The notes under the pieces are model-generated. The model was not told the origin of the DNA. It searched no databases and saw only the letters and a list, made by a program, of their open reading frames with translations. Below are positions 23,401-31,472 of a stretch of 64,000 nt of DNA, in pieces (within the stretch, counting starts at the first letter, position 1; each line of letters starts with the position of its first letter). Source of the DNA: Dastarcus helophoroides (Eukaryota; Arthropoda; Insecta; Coleoptera; Bothrideridae); contig CM053333.1 in assembly GCA_028583605.1 (NCBI GenBank), forward strand, positions 10,748,638-10,812,637, written 5' to 3'. A program made the position numbers and the translations under genes.

Positions 23401-24141
23401 TCTAACGCGGGTGCAATTTCTTATGGAAGCCAGGGGTAGTCATGTGGCCTAAAAGCCATCCGGTTATTTCACGGGTAATTTTCAGGAAGTTTCTCTGCAT
23501 CAAAAAAGGCATTAAAATATTTTGAATGCTTTTTAATAAAGTTAAGTATATTTTAATGATGCGAGCGGTTTTGAAGTCCGGCCCACCTACAACATTTAGT
23601 GGAGAAAATGTTTAGTTAAGCTCGCTAACCCAATTGACCATAAAATTTTAAAGGGAACGACTTGCATTAATAATAATTTGGATGAGATAGTTTTTACGCC
23701 CCTTTCATTAAATTTGTTTAATTTTATAAATATGACTGAGATTAGGAAGCCGACGATGCTTCCTTAAAATTAAGGCTGGAACTAGTTAAGAATACGTTAG
23801 GAATTCTTCGCATAATTATTCATGGACCAGAGGCACTTTTAAATGTACCGGCCTCAAATTAGTGTTTTCTTCGGTGAGCCTGCTAATATACTCAGAAATT
23901 GAATAAAACCCGCTGCCTTAGATAAAGGGGCACCTCAATTATAGATAATCTACATCTTAGATGAATTAACATTCTCGAAAGTGTTAAAATTAAGTCATGT
24001 CGAACTTATTTGGGTTCGTGCTTTTTCCTGCGTGGTTAATGAGGTTGATACTTTCTTCTTTTTCAGAGAATTCGGCTTCTGGTGAGAATAGATGACGATG
24101 TGAAAACCTTGAGGGCGAAAATGCAACAAGGAACACTGTGA
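14054..24141 (+). CDS. Sodium- and chloride-dependent GABA transporter (SLC6 family), nine coding exons
   Basis: Join 14054-14438, 14657-14758, 16322-16502, 16556-16927, 16976-17100, 18682-18926, 18977-19180, 19229-19396 and 24067-24141: 618 codons plus stop, all introns GT-AG, all phases consistent. The product is a 12-helix plasma-membrane symporter; relatives take up GABA with Na+ and Cl-, ending synaptic signalling. Landmarks: cytosolic N-tail 1-50; TM1 with [10 protein letters not shown] (68-77); TM2 with [12 protein letters not shown]3 with WMNIYYIVI; extracellular loop 2 with a probable disulfide (C169, C178) and N-glycosylation sequons; [15 protein letters not shown] near TM5; TM6 with [13 protein letters not shown]8 with GLDSQF, a Na+-site motif; C-terminal tail. 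The start has a strong context (accATGG). Residue 65 is Leu, where mammalian GAT-1 has Tyr60; this looks like the insect GAT pattern, but I cannot align it here. Another amine or amino-acid SLC6 substrate is possible but less likely. The gene looks intact. Confidence 0.93.
14458..14490. repeat. (AAT)n microsatellite in intron 1
   Basis: About ten AAT/TAA trinucleotides within the 218-bp intron 1 (14439-14656). Confidence 0.9.
14657..14758 (+). CDS. GABA transporter exon 2 (residues 129-162, TM3)
   Basis: Acceptor tttgcag|gaattgg, donor gcag|gtgagt. Encodes TM3 including NIYYIVI; the tyrosine pair matches the region where GAT-1 Tyr140 contacts substrate. Confidence 0.92.
15550..16300 (+). mobile_element. 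Decayed jockey-like LINE in intron 2
   Basis: Between 15690 and 15995 broken + frames read like the end of a jockey-type reverse transcriptase: [20 protein letters not shown], then after a frameshift [20 protein letters not shown], then [11 protein letters not shown]. Downstream to ~16300 are further frameshifted remnants. It is in the same orientation as the host gene, full of stops and far from functional. The left edge is uncertain. Confidence 0.65.
16322..16502 (+). CDS. GABA transporter exon 3 (residues 163-222, extracellular loop 2)
   Basis: Acceptor cttttag|atgttcc, donor tggga|gtatgg. Encodes [15 protein letters not shown] with the two conserved cysteines, a NNS and a NIS glycosylation sequon, and VKEFWE, the family's lead-in to TM4. 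The frame is missed by simple ORF calling because it lacks an internal ATG. Confidence 0.92.
16556..16927 (+). CDS. GABA transporter exon 4 (residues 223-346, TM4-TM6)
   Basis: Intron 3 is only 53 bp. The exon begins [14 protein letters not shown] and encodes TM4, the [11 protein letters not shown] segment, TM5 and TM6 with [20 protein letters not shown], the unwound-helix region that lines the ion and substrate sites. Confidence 0.93.
16976..17100 (+). CDS. GABA transporter exon 5 (residues 347-388, TM7)
   Basis: Intron 4 is 48 bp (gtgaga...ttttcag). Encodes [20 protein letters not shown] with the conserved NS of TM7, and ends in a short acidic, alanine-rich loop before a phase-1 donor. Confidence 0.92.
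17150..18640. repeat. Degenerate short repeats filling intron 5
   Basis: Intron 5 (1581 bp) is mostly a decayed array of ~24-28-bp phrases: first gaatctttctagaagactct-like, then from ~18220 gagttgaaycttttc-like. Similar words occur upstream at 8.6-13.7 kb, suggesting a related repeat flanks the gene. No coding or RNA signal seen. Confidence 0.55.
18682..18926 (+). CDS. GABA transporter exon 6 (residues 389-470, TM8-TM9)
   Basis: Acceptor ctttta g|gaccagg, donor cacag|gtaagg. Encodes [19 protein letters not shown]8 with GLDSQF (Asp and Ser expected in Na+ co-ordination), a basic loop LLRRKKE and TM9. Confidence 0.93.
18977..19180 (+). CDS. GABA transporter exon 7 (residues 471-538, TM10-TM11)
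   Basis: Intron 6 is 50 bp. Begins [16 protein letters not shown] and includes [14 protein letters not shown], both strongly conserved in SLC6. Phase 0 at both ends, 68 codons. Confidence 0.92.
19229..19396 (+). CDS. GABA transporter exon 8 (residues 539-594, TM12)
   Basis: Intron 7 is 48 bp. Encodes the last membrane segments, with [18 protein letters not shown] before donor acg|gtaaga. Reading through the donor would add an unrelated ~20-residue tail ending at 19456, a possible minor isoform, but the true last exon at 24067 fits much better. Confidence 0.9.
19397..21779. other. Intron 8, AT-rich first part
   Basis: From 19560 to 21230 the intron is A/T-rich with recurrent aaatttt/tcgaaatt words, as at the window start. 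No gene, RNA or recognisable element. Confidence 0.55.
21780..22085 (+). mobile_element. Penelope-like family 1 terminal fragment plus 31-bp repeat
   Basis: Matches the ends of the 26.9-29.8 kb Penelope element in order: tttggtatggttta..., ctgtgctctgatattttgag, then a hammerhead-like region around 21922-21962 with gatgggcgaaacgtcgaaca. It is followed by three copies of a 31-bp unit (ctctagtctccaaaaaagta...; starts 21984, 22015, 22046). It lies inside intron 8. Confidence 0.65.
22389..22566 (+). mobile_element. Penelope-like family 2 terminal fragment with inverted tail
   Basis: Reverse-orientation tail (tttttggtggaacggactag to ~22443), ~25 bp of unrelated sequence, then the forward end: gaagatgatagtttggctat, cgaaacgcgttagagcaaac and the tttcttggttttaggggaca tail. 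The hammerhead-like core here has lost its first C (ATGAAGA), and helix II has a G-T wobble. Confidence 0.65.
22567..24066. other. Intron 8, last part: unique sequence
   Basis: No repeat or coding match. The stretch 23360-23900 is less A/T-biased than its surroundings and lacks simple repeats, so it could hold regulatory sequence, but I see no specific site. The 3' end has a polypyrimidine tract (ctttcttctttttcag) ending at 24066. Confidence 0.45.
24067..24141 (+). CDS. GABA transporter exon 9 (residues 595-618 and stop)
   Basis: Acceptor ctttttcag|agaattc, phase 0. Encodes a basic cytosolic C-tail, [20 protein letters not shown], then QGTL and stop. The 4670-bp intron before it is the gene's largest. 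Placement rests on frame, a very good acceptor and a resemblance to SLC6 C-tails. Confidence 0.82.
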   Translation, partial: RIRLLVRIDDDVKTLRAKMQQGTL

Positions 24142-24690
24142 ACGAAAAAATAAACTATATCTTTGCCGTGTTAGAACGCATAAATCTAAGTACTAGTTTT
24201 CAGTACCAGGTACAAAATATGGACAATAATTGTAACATAAATCTTTTGTAAAAGAAAATATTGATTGCGCTATGTTACCCATTATGTGCCTAAGTTAAAA
24301 TTTAATTTATTAAATAGTTAGTTAAGATATTTATTGGCTTTATTGTATTTGTTTATAGAGATTCCGTTTGTATTACACGATTTACTTACACTATGTCCTA
24401 TATATTTTAAATTTATAATTTAAATACTGAATTTTACAATAGAGAAACAAATGCTTGCGGATTTATGATGACAATGAAGACAGGTACTGTGAGAACACAT
24501 TTACATATTCTTGAATGCACAAGCGTTTGTCTTCCAAAATGTTGAAGACTTCTTAGTAATCTAAGTTGAATACATTGTAACTTAAAAATTATCCTCTAGT
24601 ATGTTACGGTTTTGTAAACGATTATTTGGTTTAAGATTATTGTAGCATTTAACCGCTGAACAGCAATAAAAATAAACGATTTGACAGAAT
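24142..24690 (+). other. Probable 3' UTR of the GABA transporter
   Basis: An AATAAA lies a few bases after the stop (near 24150) and others lie further on (around 24668). I cannot tell which is used. The 87-codon frame starting at 24721 has no recognisable domain. Confidence 0.4.
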
Positions 24691-26340
24691 ATCTGTGTAC
24701 TTTTTTTACGTTATAAAAAAATGCCGTCGATTTCAGCTTTGTGTGTCGCGTGTTCTGAGTTAAAATTTGATGATCTAGAGAGGTTGAAAAAATTACCAAA
24801 TGCATCACCGTGCTCCGGTGGTTTCATTTTGGCGGTGCTTAATATTTTAATCCTTTACTTTTTCGGGCGCGTTCACCATTTTGCAAAACTGGTTTATTTT
24901 GTTCAAACATTCTTAAGTTTGTCATTTTATGCTTATTTCTTCCTCATCTCCAATGAAAAGGCAGCTGCAGATATAGATATATAAAGATAAAGATAGTTTT
25001 CAGTTAATCTTTGATGTTTTCACACATTATACATAACAATTGCATTTTTATCAATGACTAATTTAATTTGTGAAGAAGAATAAAAAATAAAAAGTATGCA
25101 ACGCCGTGGAGAAATCTAGGCAAAAATCTGAAGTCATATCGTCTTTCAAGATCTATTCAAAGCTTCCCATTAAGCGAGTTACATGCAGATTTTTTGGTTG
25201 TTACGGTTGTTAGGTTTAAATGGCCCAAATTGTTTTATTTTATAAGGTTTAGGATACGATGGTTTAACACGCTCTAATATATCGTCTGAAAAGACATAAA
25301 TGTTCCCCAAGATGGGAGCCGAAGACAAAATAAAAGGTCTGCGGGTGCTCGAGGGGAGAAGCCGAAATCCTTTTGTAGATAAGGGTTAGGAAGCATAAAA
25401 TCGGTTGCGGATCAAGATATTCAATACAATTTTACATTTAGTCCGAAGAACTGAATTTAATGGTGTATTAAACTAACAAATTGTTTCTTGTCAAATTTAT
25501 ACGGTCATTTAAAAAGTTTTGGTATAAATATTTTGCATTTTAATACAGGATTCACCCTAACACTGTCGCTCGTTCTTATTTAGCTATTACATGGAGAATA
25601 ATCACAGTCTATTTCAAATGTCATATTGATATATTAGGCCATTCTAGCTTAACGTCGCGTGAAATTCGTAGCATCAGCACAATTCTATAATGAATATAAT
25701 ATAAAATAATACAATAATATATACACAACACCATCGCGCCTATGAATTGTCGTTTCGCTTTGGTTGATATACCGTTTTAATAAAATCCAGTCAAGCTGAT
25801 AGATTGGTTTATTAAAAGCTGACACAACCAACTCAAATAAAATACACAAGGCTGAGCTGAAGCCTCGACGAATGCCTAAACATGGCAAACGATAATCTTC
25901 CATATAAAAAATTCCCTTTTAATTAAACCAACACGATATAAGTGACGAGTGACTAAAGGCCACGCTACATTTTAGGTCATGATGTTACCTAGTTAACTTA
26001 AGAAAAATTTGGGGCAAATTCCTTCTACGAGTCAAATTCCAGTCTATTTTAAGCTACGTCATACAAAAATTCTCTTTTGGTCAGACAGGAATGTAATCCA
26101 CAGTTTCCTTTCGAAAAATCCCGATTTTTTTTCTCTAAATTTTAGATTAAAATTTTGGCTTTAATCTACAAAACTCTACCTTAACTCGAAATTTTAAGAT
26201 TTTCGAGATTTATTCAAGAAATTGCATTGTTAAACAAAATCGTTCTAAAAATTTTTGGTTCCAATTCGAAATTTCAATTTTTTCCTAGAAATTGGTTCGA
26301 AAACAATAATACAAAGAGTAAAAGACAAAATTTTATAAAA
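24690..26340. other. Intergenic DNA, nothing recognised
   Basis: Mixed composition with short frames on both strands and no family features; 26100-26330 is AT-rich with tcgaaatt words. Confidence 0.5.
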
Positions 26341-26344
26341 TAAA

Positions 26345-26900
26345 TCGAGCTTTGAAGCTAGAGATCAACATTTATATATTATGCGAATTGGTACAACTGT
26401 TACGCATCCCAGTTTTCATATCGGCCCATTCTCCTGGAGGTTCCTGTTTCTCATGGCAGATGTTATGCAGTCCCCCCATGGGCCTTCTATGTCTTCTTCT
26501 TTTTCTCCGTTCTGGCAGCGTCCATTTCATAATTCCCTTTGGTCATCATCCTTCATCCATTCTTTATAAATGCCCGTACCATCTAAGGTTTTTAGCATTT
26601 ATAGTGTCTAATATTGACGCAGCTATGCCCATTCGTTCTCTAATTTCCTCATTGGTGACATGGTCAAATAGTGCAAGTCCACAGCTTCGGCGCCAAAAAC
26701 CCATTTTCATTGCCTTTATTCTCTGTCTTGTCTGTATGGATGTTTCCCAGACTTCGGCCCCATACGTTATTATGCTTTCTAGGATGGTTTTAAAGATTCT
26801 TATTTTGGTTTCCTTTCTTACACCTTTGCTCCAGACTACCGAGTGAAGCTGTTTGGTTGTTTGTTTACCTTGAGTTATTTTCGCTTCACTAGTGCTCTTC
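26345..26900 (-). mobile_element. LINE reverse-transcriptase C-terminus, truncated
   Basis: On the minus strand a frame reads KGVRKETKIRIFKTILESII, TYGAEVWETSIQTRQRIKAM, FWRRSCGLALFDHVTNEEIR and ends KNLRWYGHL, continuing in other frames to ~26345. This is the usual end of an RTE/jockey-type LINE polyprotein. Its upstream edge abuts the Penelope element at ~26897, and a possible 5' part lies beyond it at 29860-30290. Confidence 0.75.
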
Positions 26901-27160
26901 TTTCTTATCCTTTGTACCAATTTTCAATTCAGAAGAGTTTTGCCTCTGGTATGGTGGACACGCTGAGTTACCGTGCTCTGGTGTTTTGAAATTGGCCTTT
27001 TCATTCTTTCATTTTTGCATATTCCCTTATATATTTATTGTTTCTTTTCTTTGTTCCCGAAGAAGCCCCCTACGATGGTGGGCGAAACGTCGAACACTTT
27101 TAGTAGTTCTTTGACACGATCCAATTCCGGAAGAAGTATATCCTGCACTGTCTCTGGCCG
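26897..27160 (+). repeat. Penelope family 1, left pseudo-LTR
   Basis: About 260 bp repeated directly at 29575-29840. Shared blocks in order: ctttgtaccaattttcarttc, ctctggtatggtggacacgc, gagttaccgtgctctggtgt, gccttttcatt, then a hammerhead-like region at 27055-27094, cttttagtagttctttgaca and ggaagaagtatatcctg. Terminal direct repeats of this sort are typical of Penelope-like elements. Confidence 0.8.
27055..27094 (+). ncRNA. Degenerate hammerhead-like motif, Penelope family 1 left end
   Basis: Helix I GTTC/GAAC, core CCGAAGA (consensus CUGANGA with U4 changed to C), one bulged A, helix II GCCC/GGGC with inner CC/GG, GAAA, then CGTC where GTC would be the cleavage triplet. Helix III would have no loop, so cleavage, if any, would need a dimeric form, as proposed for Penelope hammerheads. 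Inferred from sequence only. Confidence 0.4.
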
Positions 27161-27267
27161 TAGAAGCCTTCGTTATTATATTCAGAACCTCTACGGGGAG
27201 GAAAACTCTCGCAAAACTCTTCTATTCTCTAAACTTCGTCATAAAGTTTCTAAACTTATTCCCTAAC

Positions 27268-29490
27268 TTTTCTGCCGCGTTGCAGGGATCATAATTTAAT
27301 TCCGAAATCTTTCAAAATTAAAGATAACTTTAAAATCAATTCTTCATTCAAAATTCTTCATAAAGCTGGTTTGTCTCTTGTTCTGGATATGATTAAAAGG
27401 ATTAAACGCGATTTGGCTTCGATCTTCCGACAATTCCTTCATCTGGAACTATCGCGTAGGTTGTTGGTTGAACATTGGAGTCATTTCGACGCCATATCCT
27501 ACAATCAGTTCGGAAAAACTTTTGAATTAGAAAATCTGAAACACAAGAAGAAATTTGAATTCCTAAGTCCCAAGGTCAAAACTTATAGTTTAGTTTCAAA
27601 AACGGTGGTCGATTTGTCTTCTCGTCCACTGTCGAAAAACGAACATACCATCTTGTCTAAAGGACTGAATTTTACTGTCGCCCCAAGAAAAATTCCAACT
27701 GAGAAAATAATCAGTGCACTAGAGTCTTCCATCAGAACTCTCCCCAAGGAGGCAGCAGGTCCTATTCGTTTTCAAACTACAAAAATACTAAAACATGCCA
27801 AACCACCAAAGTCCAACATTTATAGAGAAGAAAGATGTGCCCTTAAAACCCTAAGAACAGATTCTTCAATCACTATTCTCTCGGCTGATAAAGGTAATGC
27901 AACTGTCATCTTAGATAATTCCGAGTATGTATCCAAAATAAACGCTCTGTTGAATGACGCATCCTATAATCCTCTTCCTCAGGACCCAACAAGTAAAATT
28001 GAACGCGTACTCAAGTCCAAGCTAAAATCCTCAAATTTGTCCGCAGACACTCTCAGACATCTTGTTCCGAGCGAATCCAAATTACCTCGTCTTTATGGTC
28101 TCCCCAAAATTCACAAACCCAATATTCTTTTTAGGCCCATTGTCAGCACGATAAATTCACCTACCTCCAATGTCTCGAAATATTTATCTAACATCCTCAA
28201 GTCATATACCGGAAACACATCATCACACGTCCTAAATTCTAAGCACTTTGTCGAATTATTGTCCGAATTAACCCTAGACCCCAACGACATACTGGTAAGT
28301 TTCGACGTCACTTCAATATTCAGTAATGTACCAGTTTCCGACTCCATGACGATAATTCGTCAATTACTTTCAGCCAATGAGAATGCAGATTCTCTTGTTG
28401 ATTTAACTGAAAACTGCATCACATCGACTTATTTTTCTTTCAAGCGCAGCTTCTATAAACAAGTCTCCGGCACCCCAATGGGTTCCCCCTTATCCCCAGT
28501 CGTAGAAAATATTTTCATGGAATCTTTTGAAAACACTGCATTGGAAACTGCTGATTTAAAACCCAAGGTTTGGCTTCGTTATGTATATGACACATTTATT
28601 GTATGGCTACATGGCAAGGATTCACTAAATTTATTTTTGGGACACCTAAACACTTTACATTCTTCCATTAGCTTCAGTATGGAAATCGAAAGCAACGGTT
28701 CTCTTCCTTTTCTTGACGTACTGGTCACCCCACCCGTTTACCAAACGGTTGCGTTTCTCATTCTGTTTATCGAAAACCCACCCATACTAATCGTTATTTG
28801 CATGTAGAGTCCTATCATCACCCTTCCCAAAAACGTTCTGCCATAAATTCACTGGTTTCAGGAGTTGTAGCAATTTCACAACCGATAATTCTTTCGGACG
28901 AGTTGAACAAAATTCGTTTCAACCTCCGCAACAATGGTTACAAATCGCACGACGCTGAAACTGCCATTAAACGACATCTTCACCCTACCCCTTGTCCTTC
29001 ACAAAATTCAATAATTTCTTCTAAAGCCTTTTTTCCTTATGTTCACGGAGTAACAGATCAAATCAAAAAATTATTGAGAAAACACAACATTAAACCCATT
29101 TTTTCATCATCCTCAAAGATCCAACAGCTCCTTCCATCTCCCAAAGATAAGATTTCATCCCTTTGTTCTAATGGTGTGTACAGGGTTCCTTGTTCTTGTG
29201 GTTCAGTGTACATCGGAGAAACGAGGCGATCATTTAAGACGCGAATATCCGAGCACCAAAGATGTCTTAGGTCTGGTTTATTTTCGCAGTCAGCCATTGC
29301 GGAACATCAACATGAGACAGGACATAAGATTCTCTTTGATAATATTTCAATTATATCCAATATTTTCAATTGCTTTAATAGGAAGATACGCGAGGCCATT
29401 GAAATCCAAAAATTCCCCCAGAAACATCAACAGAGGCGACGGTTACATGCTTTCCTCCATTTGGAAACTATCGGAAATCTTCGGGAGTGA
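27268..29490 (+). pseudogene. Penelope-like element ORF: reverse transcriptase and GIY-YIG endonuclease, broken
   Basis: Single-ORF retroelement product. The N-terminal part contains HKAGLSLVLDMIKRIKRD; RT blocks follow, with SADKGNATVILD (27892-27927), LPRLYGLPKIHKPN, RPIVSTINSPTSNVSKYLS and GTPMGSPLSPVVENIFMESF. The catalytic box reads RYVYDTFIVW at ~28578-28607, where Penelope RTs have YVDD, so one metal-binding Asp is Tyr. A one-base indel near 28735 shifts frame into VYRKPTHTNRYLHVESYHHP and the GIY-YIG domain (GVYRVPCSCGSVYIGETRRS at ~29173, AIAEHQHETGH, REAIEIQ). A second indel in a C run near 29418 moves the expected NINRGDGYMLSSIWKLSEIF into another frame, and a third break lies near 27266. 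It is inactive. Confidence 0.88.
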
Positions 29491-29509
29491 TCGCGCAGAC
29501 GAATGGTAT

Positions 29510-29845
29510 ATACATTTTTCCATTCAGAAGAAATTCGCCTCTGGTATGGTGGACATACTGAGTTACCGTGCTCTTCTGTCTAAACTTTCTTATTCTTTGT
29601 ACCAATTTTCAGTTCGGAAGAGTTTCGCCTCTGGTGTGGTGGACATACTGAGTTACCGTGCTCTAATGTTTTGAAATTGGCCTTTTCATTTTTGCATATT
29701 TCCTTATATTTCTCCTTTCATTTATTGTTTCTTTTCTTTGATCCTGTAGAAGCCCCCTACGATGGTGGGCGAAACGTCGAACACTTTTAGCAGTTCTTTG
29801 ACACGGTCCAATCCCGGAAGAAGTATATCCTGTACCAGTTCTAGA
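29510..29845 (+). repeat. Penelope family 1, right pseudo-LTR with short internal duplication
   Basis: Direct repeat of 26897-27160. It starts with an extra truncated copy of the cattcagaagaaattcgcct...accgtgctctt block at ~29520-29573 before the full copy. The hammerhead-like region (29733-29772) has core CTGTAGA and helix II GCCC/GGGC. The element's right edge is about 29840. Confidence 0.78.
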
Positions 29846-29859
29846 CAACTTTAAGACTT

Positions 29860-30290
29860 TCCATGCTTCTCCCGATCTGCTTCCGCCTAAATGATCTATC
29901 TGATTGCATTTGTTATTCCATCATCTGTTTTTGGCTTTACTAACAGCTTTTTTCACTTTTGTGTTACATCAACAATAGTATTTTCTGTCTTCTATATCAT
30001 TTTATGTCAGCCAGAGGTTTTCTCAGTCACCAGCCTGTCAACATTTGGCCTGAACAATTCTTCTCTTCTGTTTTGGGTATCTTCAGATTCTTCTCCTATT
30101 GCTGCTTTTCTCATGCATTCCACGACCTTGTTGTACATGTTTATAGCAGACGAGTAAGATGTCAGCGATAACTTTTCGCTCAGGAGAAGCTTATACAGGA
30201 AAACTGTCGATTCGTTGTTAAATGCCTCTGTGTTAAATTTTGGTGTCTTTATTACGCGGAGCTCATGTCATCTTTTAAAAGTTACCTGTT
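29860..30290 (-). mobile_element. Possible LINE fragment upstream of the reverse transcriptase
   Basis: On the minus strand between ~30230 and 30020 a frame reads YSSAINMYNKVVECMRKAAI then GEESEDTQNRREELF, resembling the linker between the endonuclease and RT domains of insect LINEs. With 26345-26900 it could be one minus-strand LINE into which the Penelope element inserted, though the RT core would also have to be deleted. Confidence 0.45.
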
Positions 30291-30510
30291 GTGGCAGTTT
30301 CATGTGAAGAAAATTTCAGCTTTTATTAAATAGTGGTCCGTCCCATCTGAAGTTGAAATAAGATGAATGGAAATTTCGCGATGAATTCCAAAAATTTTGA
30401 GAAATATGTCAAAGTATTAAATTGACATTCGAAATTTTGATTTTTTTCGAACACAGTATTTTGAAAAAAGTCAGGCAGACTAGACGATCTCTAAAAATCC
30501 GACTGAAGTA

Positions 30511-30985
30511 GCATTTGGCTCATTTGAGGTACGGAAAAACTGAAAAGTCAAGCGTGGCTCGACATGCTTGTGAATTAGATTATAGAATAGATAATAATAT
30601 TAAACTGTTTAAAGTAGTAAATAAGAATTCTATGTTAAATTCATGTGAAAGCTTAGCCATCCATAAGGCTGGAGACAACTTTATGAATGGCTGCGCTAGG
30701 TCTTTAGGCCACTCATCTCTCTTAAAAATAGTTAAAGATAGGTAAGGAATTGTAACACTAACGACGTGTATGATAAGATGCGCATGCGCGTTCGGATACG
30801 GTCGATCATGCACGAAGTGAATATTCTTACTATATAAGGATTAATTTTAGGATTACGTGTTAGTATCTCATTAAAGATGATAGCTTAGCTATCGAAACGC
30901 GTTAGAGCAACCCTTGTTGTGTTTTCTAATCTTTCTTAGTTTTAGGAGACAACATTTGTATTTCAGTTCTCGAAATAAACGTCGA
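30511..30985 (+). mobile_element. Penelope-like family 2, 3' end with coding remnant
   Basis: A frame to 30745 reads EKSSVARHACELDYRIDNNI, ESLAIHKAGDNFMN and GHSSLLKIVK, matching the layout of the C-terminal end of a Penelope GIY-YIG domain (SAVAEH..GH.I, then an E-L-I-K helix). After the stop comes ~120 bp of UTR and the family's terminal repeat, with gatagcttagctatcgaaac at 30880-30899 and the tttcttagttttaggagaca tail. The hammerhead-like core is degraded (TTAAAGA). It links this repeat family to Penelope-like elements. Confidence 0.65.
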
Positions 30986-31090
30986 AATCTGCAGAAGGAC
31001 TTAAAATTGCAACTGTAATTTCAAAATCGTCACCCCAGCAAAAAAGATTTCAGTTTTTAAGTTTAACATTTTAATAAAAAAGCCAGATTT

Positions 31091-31385
31091 TTTTGATGGA
31101 ACGAACTGGTCCTTGGTTATCTTCAAAAACTGAAACACAGAACTTGTCCCCTGAAACCAAGAAAGATTAAAAAACACAACAAAGGTTGCTCTAACGCGTT
31201 TCGACAGCCAAGCTGTCATCTTCAGAGAGAAACTAACATCTAATCTTAAAATTAACCCTTATATACTAAGAATATTCCCTTCGTGCGTGATCGGCCGCAC
31301 CCGAACGAGCATCCAATCATACACGTCGTTGTGTCACAATTTCTTATCTATCAACCTTAACTATTTTTAACAGAGATGAATGGCC
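31091..31385 (-). mobile_element. Penelope-like family 2, inverted 3' end with best hammerhead-like core
   Basis: Minus-strand copy running from the coding tail (HSSLLKIVK, ~31375) through the UTR (atatataagggttaatttt-like) to the terminal tail at 31091 (ttttgatggaacgaactgg on +). Its hammerhead-like region, 31189-31229, is complete: CTCT/AGAG helix I, CTGAAGA, helix II GACAGC/GCTGTC, GAAA, AC-GC-GT, T. Confidence 0.7.
31189..31229 (-). ncRNA. Hammerhead-ribozyme-like motif (family 2), complete
   Basis: All core elements are in order with a 4-bp helix I, 6-bp helix II capped by TTG and 2-bp helix III. Helix II is GACAGC/GCTGTC here but GATAGC/GCTATC at 8501-8515: both sides change together and pairing is kept. 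Self-cleavage has not been tested. Confidence 0.55.
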
Positions 31386-31472
31386 GAAAACGCGTTAGAG
31401 CAACCTTTGTTGTGTTTTTTAATCTTTCTTGGTTTCAGGGAACAAGTTCTGTGTTTCAATTTTTTAAAAAAG
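31384..31472 (+). mobile_element. Penelope-like family 2, partial forward end
   Basis: Starts gaaaacgcgttagagcaacc, directly after the inverted copy, and runs through tttcttggtttcagggaaca to cagaattt-rich DNA. Only the part 3' of helix II is present. Confidence 0.6.

Noticed and set aside
24721..24984. 87-codon frame with two hydrophobic stretches
   Set aside because: It follows the transporter's 3' UTR in AT-rich DNA, has no recognisable domain and no promoter or splice context. A small membrane protein cannot be excluded but is not supported.
30515..30745. Small stand-alone host gene
   Set aside because: The peptide layout matches the end of a Penelope GIY-YIG domain and it is followed by that family's terminal repeat, so it is element debris.
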